Below are positions 31,782 to 36,583 of a DNA stretch of 36,583 nt, one piece after another. How positions within the stretch are numbered: the stretch's first letter is position 1; every line of letters starts with the position of its first letter. The translations under genes were made by a program, and so were the position numbers. Under the pieces are notes generated by a model. The model saw nothing but the letters and a program-made list of their open reading frames with translations. It had not been told where the DNA came from and searched no databases. Source of the stretch: CAYLLN01 sp036496265 (GTDB taxonomy: Bacteria; Planctomycetota; Planctomycetia; Pirellulales; Pirellulaceae); the NCBI GenBank assembly GCA_036496265.1, contig DASXLL010000079.1, positions 1 through 36,583 of the forward strand, written 5' to 3'.

Positions 31782-33062
31782 ATGCTGGATCGCAAATTTA
31801 TCCTCGAAAACGCCGACCGCGTCAAACAAAACTGCGCCCAGCGCGGCGTGAAGTGCGATGTGGACCGGCTGGTGGAATTAGAAACCTCGCGCAAGCAAAA
31901 GTTGCAGCTCGTCGAGGATCTGAACCGCCAGGCCAACGAAATCGCCAAATCCATCGGCAAAGCCAAAGACACCGCCGAGCGGGACGCCAAGAAAGAAGAA
32001 GGCCGCAAGCTCCGCGAGCAAAAGGATTCCGCCCAGGCCGAGCATGACCAAATCGACACTGAAGCCCGTACCGTTCAATCCGCCATTCCCAATCTCACCC
32101 ATCCCGACGCACCCATCGGCGGCGAGAACGACAGCCGCGAAGTAAAACGCGGCGCGACACCAGTCCGCCAGTTCGATTTCAAGCCGCTCGACCACGTCAC
32201 GCTCGGTGAAAAGCTCGGCATCGTCGATTTCGAAGCCGGCGCTCGCACCACCGGCCACGGCTTCTACTTCCTGAAAAACGACGCCGTCCTCCTTGATTTG
32301 GCGCTCCAACGCTACGCGCTAGAAGTCCTCCTCGCCGAAGGCTTCACATTAACGACGACTCCCGACCTCGCACAAAACAAAATCCTCGAAGGCATCGGAT
32401 TCAATCCCCGCGGCCCCGAAACGCAAGTCTATTCGATCGAAAACTCGGACCTGAGCCTGGTCGGCACTGCCGAAATCACTCTCGGCGGCATGTACTTCAA
32501 CGAAACGATCGACGCCGAGCTACTTCCGCTCAAGCTCTGTGGCATCAGCCACTGCTTCCGCACTGAAGCCGGCGCTCACGGCGCCGCCACTCGCGGCCTG
32601 TATCGCGTCCATCAGTTCACCAAGGTCGAAATGTTCGCCTACACGCTGCCCGACGACAGCGATCGCGTCCATGAGCAGCTCCTGGGGATCGAATGTAAGA
32701 TCTTCGATGGCCTCGGCATTCCCTATCGCGTCATCGACACCGCCAGTGGCGATCTCGGCGGTCCCGCCTATCGCAAATTCGACCTGGAAGCCTGGATGCC
32801 GGGCCGCGGCGAGGATGGCGAGTTCGGCGAAGTCACCAGCGCCAGCAACTGCACCGACTACCAATCCCGCCGCCTCAACATCCGCGTCCGCAAAAAAGGC
32901 GAAAAAGGCACCCAATTCGTCCACACGCTCAACGGCACCGCCGTCGCCCTCAGCCGGGCAATCATCGCAGTACTTGAGAACTATCAGCAGGCCGACGGCA
33001 GCATCGTTGTCCCTGACGCTTTGAAAAAATGGGTCGGCAAGGACTGTATCGGGCCCAAATGA
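31782..33062 (+). CDS. serS: Seryl-tRNA synthetase
   Basis: A 426-residue class II aminoacyl-tRNA synthetase that charges tRNA-Ser (and tRNA-Sec). The N-terminal coiled-coil arm (about residues 25-105, ETSRKQKLQLVEDLNRQANE) binds the long variable arm. Class II motif 2 is CFRTEAGAHGAATRGLYRVHQ read in parts, with the catalytic Arg; motif 3 is NGTAVALSRAIIAVLENYQ near the C-terminus. GEFGEVTSASNCTDYQSRRL contributes to the serine site. Length and motifs are normal. It is probably co-transcribed with the M20 peptidase. Confidence 0.96.
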   Translation: MLDRKFILENADRVKQNCAQRGVKCDVDRLVELETSRKQKLQLVEDLNRQANEIAKSIGKAKDTAERDAKKEEGRKLREQKDSAQAEHDQIDTEARTVQSAIPNLTHPDAPIGGENDSREVKRGATPVRQFDFKPLDHVTLGEKLGIVDFEAGARTTGHGFYFLKNDAVLLDLALQRYALEVLLAEGFTLTTTPDLAQNKILEGIGFNPRGPETQVYSIENSDLSLVGTAEITLGGMYFNETIDAELLPLKLCGISHCFRTEAGAHGAATRGLYRVHQFTKVEMFAYTLPDDSDRVHEQLLGIECKIFDGLGIPYRVIDTASGDLGGPAYRKFDLEAWMPGRGEDGEFGEVTSASNCTDYQSRRLNIRVRKKGEKGTQFVHTLNGTAVALSRAIIAVLENYQQADGSIVVPDALKKWVGKDCIGPK

Positions 33063-33086
33063 ATTCGGTTGCCGCTGCGTAGCTTC

Positions 33087-33617
33087 TTATACGACGCTCT
33101 TCAGTAAGAACTCCGGCAACAAACAGCCAATCAGAATTCCGTAGAAGTAATCGAGCCAAAAAAAGCTGCCCAGATTGGCCAGATGGATGATGCCGACGAG
33201 CGGCAAACTGAGAATCGCCAGCACATTGCCAGACTTGGCGGCGACTCGCGCTTCGTCCCAGAGGACGTTGGCGTCTTGAGAAGAGGGGAAAGCGTGCATG
33301 CCGATCGAGATTCCGAGCCACATCAGCACATAGGAAAGCGGGTCCTCAATTCCATACACTCGCATGGGGAGGAACACGGGGAAGCAAATGATGAAGCACA
33401 GGAGCGAATTGATAAAAAACGGTCCGGTGCTAATTAGAAACGCGCTCAAAAAATCGCTTGGTTTTTCGTGTGACACATAGCCAACTGGGTTGCCGACTCT
33501 TAAAAAGCAAACGTCAAAGACAGCCACGCCGCGGAGCTTGCAGAACAGAAAGTGCGCCGATTCATGCACGATGACACCGGGAAAAGTCAGGAGCGCGACA
33601 AGGAAACCAGGAATCAT
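33087..33617 (-). CDS. Membrane metalloprotease (M50/DUF3267-like)
   Basis: A 176-residue membrane protein with a zinc-protease HESAH motif at residues 18-22 (in TFPGVIVHESAHFLFCKLRG read in parts), about four hydrophobic segments, and the family pattern FLISTGPFFINSLLCFII and LGISIGMHAFPSSQDANVLW. The Asp or His in the latter may complete the zinc site. It resembles intramembrane or membrane-bound metalloproteases of a conserved bacterial family; the substrate is unknown. The ATG overlaps the stop of the upstream zinc-ribbon/TPR gene by four bases (ATGA). Confidence 0.82.
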   Translation of the reverse strand: MIPGFLVALLTFPGVIVHESAHFLFCKLRGVAVFDVCFLRVGNPVGYVSHEKPSDFLSAFLISTGPFFINSLLCFIICFPVFLPMRVYGIEDPLSYVLMWLGISIGMHAFPSSQDANVLWDEARVAAKSGNVLAILSLPLVGIIHLANLGSFFWLDYFYGILIGCLLPEFLLKSVV

Positions 33618-34534
33618 TTGGTTTGGTCCTCTGGTGTCCAGCCTTCCGGAAAACGCTCCTCAAATTCTTTCCTGTGTAGGATTTCGCGTGTCGCCAAGCG
33701 ATGCTGAATCCGATTGAGATACTTTTTGTCGTCCTCTGTCAAATCGGGCTGCGTCTGCTCAGATTCCACCGCTTCTACCCCCTTTCGCCGCGCCTCCTCA
33801 TCGCCTGCTGCTGCAAATTGGCACGCATAGGCCGATGCCCTTTGCAGCCGCGACATGCGACTTTCCGAATGCCGCTCAGCCAACTTCTCCGCGGCCTTCA
33901 CCATGGCGGCGTAGTCTTTCGTGTCAAAAGCCACGGCCAGTTCGGCTTGCAGAAGAAGGTCATCGATTCCGCCCTGCTCCTGCATCGCGCCGTTGATTTC
34001 CTGAAACCGTGCGAGCGCCTCGGCGTTGCGGTCCTGCTGCATGAAGAATATACCCTCATACAACTTCGAGCCCGTCCGGTAAGCATGCGCCTCGGGCACC
34101 GACGTTGCCGCGGCAGACAACCAGTTCGCCGCGGATTCAAAATCCGCTTTTTGCGCCGCTCGGTCGGCTTGCTTCGCGGCAAAATAGCCATGGAAAAACC
34201 GGTAGTTGCGCGTCATTGCGACGATGGTCAGAACGATCACGGCCGCCAGCGCCGCTTTCACCCACAGGGGAAACGGTCGATTGCGAAAATTAGTTTCGCA
34301 CGACGGGCAGGCCGGTGCGCCGCCAATCGTCGCGAATTCGCGCGTGCCGCCATCCAATTCACAAAACCCGCAAACGGTCGGATCGTGATTGCGGGAAACG
34401 CTTCCAGCAGGCACTTCCGTGCGCGCTTGAAGATCCGCATTGGCGCAAGGCTCGCACAATACGCGACCAAAGACGCGAAACGTGCTGTTTTGCGACGCAG
34501 AGTCAGCGCATTGCTCGCAGAGGACCGTCCGCAT
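33614..34534 (-). CDS. Zinc-ribbon, single-pass membrane TPR protein
   Basis: A 306-residue protein. Two four-cysteine zinc ribbons (Cys6/9/27/30 and Cys55/58/76/79) precede one transmembrane helix (about 90-107: WVKAALAAVIVLTIVAM) and a helical TPR-like domain (about 115-250). Its start is the ATG at 34532-34534; 19 further upstream codons are part of a direct repeat. Overlap with the metalloprotease gene suggests they act together, perhaps as adaptor and protease (inference). Upstream on the same strand is a DUF502 gene, 99 bases away. Confidence 0.8.
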   Translation of the reverse strand: MRTVLCEQCADSASQNSTFRVFGRVLCEPCANADLQARTEVPAGSVSRNHDPTVCGFCELDGGTREFATIGGAPACPSCETNFRNRPFPLWVKAALAAVIVLTIVAMTRNYRFFHGYFAAKQADRAAQKADFESAANWLSAAATSVPEAHAYRTGSKLYEGIFFMQQDRNAEALARFQEINGAMQEQGGIDDLLLQAELAVAFDTKDYAAMVKAAEKLAERHSESRMSRLQRASAYACQFAAAGDEEARRKGVEAVESEQTQPDLTEDDKKYLNRIQHRLATREILHRKEFEERFPEGWTPEDQTK

Positions 34535-34546
34535 CGTTTGTGGCTC

Positions 34547-34582
34547 GCCGTGAGACTTGAGATAGCCGTGAGACCCGAGATA
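34547..34582. repeat. Two 18-base tandem direct repeats
   Basis: GCCGTGAGACTTGAGATA (34547-34564) and GCCGTGAGACCCGAGATA (34565-34582), two mismatches, sit just upstream of the zinc-ribbon/TPR start. Confidence 0.75.
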
Positions 34583-34633
34583 AGGGTGCAATTAAGCTAC
34601 CGATGGCGGCCGCTAAAATCAATTGAAATCGGA

Positions 34634-35605
34634 TTACACCGATCCAATCAACCGCTCCGCCTTATCCGCCGTCTCGTCAATGTGCCGCGTGATATCGTCG
34701 CCGATTTCGCGCTGCGAGTAACTCGACCACTGCTGATGAGCCGGCACGACCACGCCGCAGCTCACGATGTATTGCAACGCCTGATCGACCGTAATATCGA
34801 GATCGACCGTATCGCGCTTCGGCACCATGCAGGTAAAACCAGTTGCCGGCACCGGCGAATGCGACATCAGCAGGCTGAGAATGGGCTCACCGGCGTGGTC
34901 GCGAACGTCGCGAAAACCCTCGCCCGTCACAAACGCCACTTGCCACAGTCCCTTCCGCGGATATTCGACTGCCACGACTCGCAAAAACTGCATTTCCTGC
35001 TCGCTGAAAATCGAATCGGTAATTTGCTTCGACGCCGAATACACGTCGCGCACGATTGGCATGCGATCCACGATTTTCTCACCGGTATGCCGCACGTAGC
35101 GTCCCAGCCGGGCCGCCATCAATTTGCCGGTCACATAGAGCAGCACGACAAACACGCTTAGGAAAATCGGCAGCGTCAGGCCTCGGCGGAGAAAGCGAAC
35201 GTTCACGTAATAATCGTAAAAACCGTGGGCCGTTGTCGGCGGAGTTTCTCTACCAAGGTTGTTCTCCACCGTGTCATACACATCGCGCGGAATCCATTTG
35301 CCGCCGCGGCCAAGCTGCACGTATTCGCGACGGCCATATTGCACCGTTGCCGGCCTGCCCGGCTCAATCGCCAGCTGAGTCGCCTCGCCATTGGGAAACC
35401 CCGACCGCACATCCTTGATGGCCCAACCGATCAGGTGACCGGCCGCGTGCTCGCACGGTGTGAGAATATAGGCATCGATCATGCTCCACGCCCAAATGAA
35501 GACCACGACAGTCAACAGCGGCGGGAGAACTACGGCCAGTCCGCGAATGAGCGATCGGCGGAACGGTTCAAAACCAGTGGATGGTTTGGCAGCAGCATTC
35601 GACAT
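34634..35605 (-). CDS. DUF502 membrane protein
   Basis: A 323-residue inner-membrane protein of the DUF502 family. Two transmembrane helices are seen, about 25-45 (LAVVLPPLLTVVVFIWAWSM) and about 145-165 (LPIFLSVFVVLLYVTGKLM). The conserved soluble part includes IVRDVYSASKQITDSIF, VAVEYPRKGLWQVAFVTG and the PATGFTCMVPKRDTVDLDIT region. The longer loop between the helices (about 50-135) is larger than in many homologues. The function of DUF502 is not known. The start is the ATG at 35603-35605. Confidence 0.88.
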   Translation of the reverse strand: MSNAAAKPSTGFEPFRRSLIRGLAVVLPPLLTVVVFIWAWSMIDAYILTPCEHAAGHLIGWAIKDVRSGFPNGEATQLAIEPGRPATVQYGRREYVQLGRGGKWIPRDVYDTVENNLGRETPPTTAHGFYDYYVNVRFLRRGLTLPIFLSVFVVLLYVTGKLMAARLGRYVRHTGEKIVDRMPIVRDVYSASKQITDSIFSEQEMQFLRVVAVEYPRKGLWQVAFVTGEGFRDVRDHAGEPILSLLMSHSPVPATGFTCMVPKRDTVDLDITVDQALQYIVSCGVVVPAHQQWSSYSQREIGDDITRHIDETADKAERLIGSV

Positions 35606-35767
35606 GGCCAGGCTTCCGAGACATGAATGAATTGCGTTTGCAGCCTCGCCTCGCCGCCCCACGAGTCCCCGGCTGACGACCTATTCTACGTTTTTGCTAC
35701 GCCCTCGATAGCGGTGCGAAAAAACCGGCCGTAACGAGATAGCCGGAAATGCCGGACTTATCAGCAC

Positions 35768-35779
35768 GGGCTTAAGCCC
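35768..35779. repeat. GGGCTTAAGCCC palindrome after the LutA-type gene
   Basis: A perfect 12-base palindrome two bases beyond the lutA-like stop codon on its own strand; the surrounding GCACGGGCTTAAGCCC form is a common dispersed repeat. It could contribute to termination. Confidence 0.55.
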
Positions 35780-35781
35780 CC

Positions 35782-36498
35782 TCATCGTCTTTCCAAGAGC
35801 TCGGCGATGTGCAGCAATTCCGTCGTTTTTCCCTCGCGATGCATCCGGCCGCCGATGTTCATCAAACAACCCGCATCCGTCGAAACGAGACAGTCCGCTC
35901 CACTGGCTACGATGCAGTTCATTTTGTCATCGACCATATTGCCCGAGATTTGCGGATACCGCACCGCAAATGAACCGCCAAACCCGCAGCACTGATCTTG
36001 CCGCGCCAGCGGCACATACGTCGCCCCTTTGACGTTCCGCACCAGCGTCTCGACTTCATTCGTGTGCTGCAACATCCGCAAGTGGCAGGCGAAATGAAAC
36101 GCCACCTTCCCCTCGTACTTCGCGCCGACGTCGGTGACCTTGAGCCGATTCACCAAAAAATCGCTGAACTCAAACGTCCGGCCTGCCAATTGTTCCGCGC
36201 GCCCGCGCCACTCCGCGTCACCGGCCAGCAAATGCGGATACTCCACCCTCACCATCGCCGCGCACGAACCGCTTGGCACCACCACCGGCTCATCGCCCTC
36301 AAAAACGCGAATCGTGTGCTTCGCCTGCTCGCGAGCCAGTTCGGCATAGCCACTATTAAACATCGGCTGCCCGCAGCACGTCTGGTCCTGTGGAAAATCA
36401 ATCTCATGCCCCAGCCGCCGTAGGATCTTCACCACCGCCTTTCCCGCTTCGGGCCGAACGCAATCGCCGAGACAGGTGATCATCAAGAGCAGCTTCAA
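35782..36498 (-). CDS. lutA: LutA/YkgE-type Fe-S (CCG-domain) protein
   Basis: A 238-residue protein with two CCG domains: CCGQPMFNSGY and CHLRML ... CCGFGGSF ... STDAGC. This matches LutA/YkgE, a subunit of the L-lactate oxidising complex LutABC, also related to GlpC and heterodisulfide reductase subunits. The start is TTG at 36496-36498 (giving MKLLLMITCLGDC as in relatives), preceded by GAGG; the first ATG at 36483 would cut into the first strand. lutB and lutC are not adjacent: the next gene downstream is DUF502. The element at the window edge lies 68 bases upstream. Confidence 0.85.
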   Translation of the reverse strand: MKLLLMITCLGDCVRPEAGKAVVKILRRLGHEIDFPQDQTCCGQPMFNSGYAELAREQAKHTIRVFEGDEPVVVPSGSCAAMVRVEYPHLLAGDAEWRGRAEQLAGRTFEFSDFLVNRLKVTDVGAKYEGKVAFHFACHLRMLQHTNEVETLVRNVKGATYVPLARQDQCCGFGGSFAVRYPQISGNMVDDKMNCIVASGADCLVSTDAGCLMNIGGRMHREGKTTELLHIAELLERR

Positions 36499-36566
36499 CG
36501 TCGAATCCTCGAGCCAGGGAAAGTGCCTCTGCTGTCGATGAACTCGCTCGGCGGCCTTATTGCGAG

Positions 36567-36583
36567 GGGGTCGGGAGTCGATT
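36567..36583. repeat. Partial copy of the GGGGTCGGGAGTCGATT element at window edge
   Basis: Matches the first 17 bases of the left arm of the inverted repeat at 22415-22434 exactly; the rest lies beyond the window. It sits upstream of the lutA-like gene. Confidence 0.85.

Noticed and set aside
33701..35161. 486-codon plus-strand frame
   Set aside because: Antisense to both the zinc-ribbon/TPR and DUF502 genes, spanning their junction; no recognisable motif.

Overview
The window is GC-rich, gene-dense chromosomal DNA and most probably comes from a planctomycete (Planctomycetota, Pirellulales-like). This is inferred from three things. The gene junctions carry many different short palindromic repeats of the kind common in that phylum. 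Planctomycete-typical families are present: a DUF1080 sugar-binding/hydrolase protein, a 60-residue 'R-D-L-L' membrane peptide, an ExbB/ExbD operon with a terpenoid-cyclase-like toroid protein, and large TPR and coiled-coil proteins. Many genes also start at GTG or TTG, or lack a clear Shine-Dalgarno sequence. No rRNA, tRNA, CRISPR array, phage or transposase gene was seen.

Layout. 1-3585 (minus): arginine genes argB-argD-argF, then the start of rph. 3760-5001 (plus): an MFS exporter whose stop lies inside a palindromic repeat, convergent with rpsT. 5043-6730 (minus): a TPR protein, then ribosomal protein S20. 6837-9190 (plus): a fused CobA-HemD tetrapyrrole enzyme, a small leucine-rich-repeat membrane protein and a small winged-helix protein. 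9200-16671 (minus): a motor operon in the order large secreted TPR protein, ExbB, ExbD, membrane-anchored toroid protein, then an orphan antitoxin. 16893-18956 (plus): an NAD-dependent sugar-nucleotide epimerase, a 144-base hairpin built from degenerate hexamers, and a sugar epimerase of the tagatose/psicose type broken by one in-frame stop.

18957-20386 is mostly non-coding and packed with small hairpin repeats; it holds only two small membrane proteins and a remnant peptide. 20387-21766 (minus): DUF1080 protein and a zinc-ribbon membrane protein. 22055-23493 (plus): cutA and an alpha/beta hydrolase whose 5' end contains a perfect 20-base inverted repeat. 23551-30335 (minus): clpS, a small unknown protein, a Ser/Thr kinase, the tRNA methylthiotransferase mtaB, a 2-hydroxyacid dehydrogenase, then a 932-residue coiled-coil protein with eight 64-residue repeats. 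30399-33062 (plus): an M20 peptidase and serS. 33087-36498 (minus): a LutA-type Fe-S protein, DUF502 protein, zinc-ribbon/TPR protein and a membrane metalloprotease.

How genes work together. argB, argD and argF supply successive steps of ornithine and citrulline synthesis. ExbB and ExbD should form a proton-driven motor, and the flanking toroid and TPR proteins are its candidate load or partners. The zinc-ribbon/TPR protein and the metalloprotease overlap by four bases and probably act together. The kinase stop and mtaB start share one base, so these are translationally coupled. The most unusual items are the hexamer hairpin, the motor operon, the nonsense codon in an otherwise intact epimerase, and the repeats that have entered coding sequence or sit directly against start codons.
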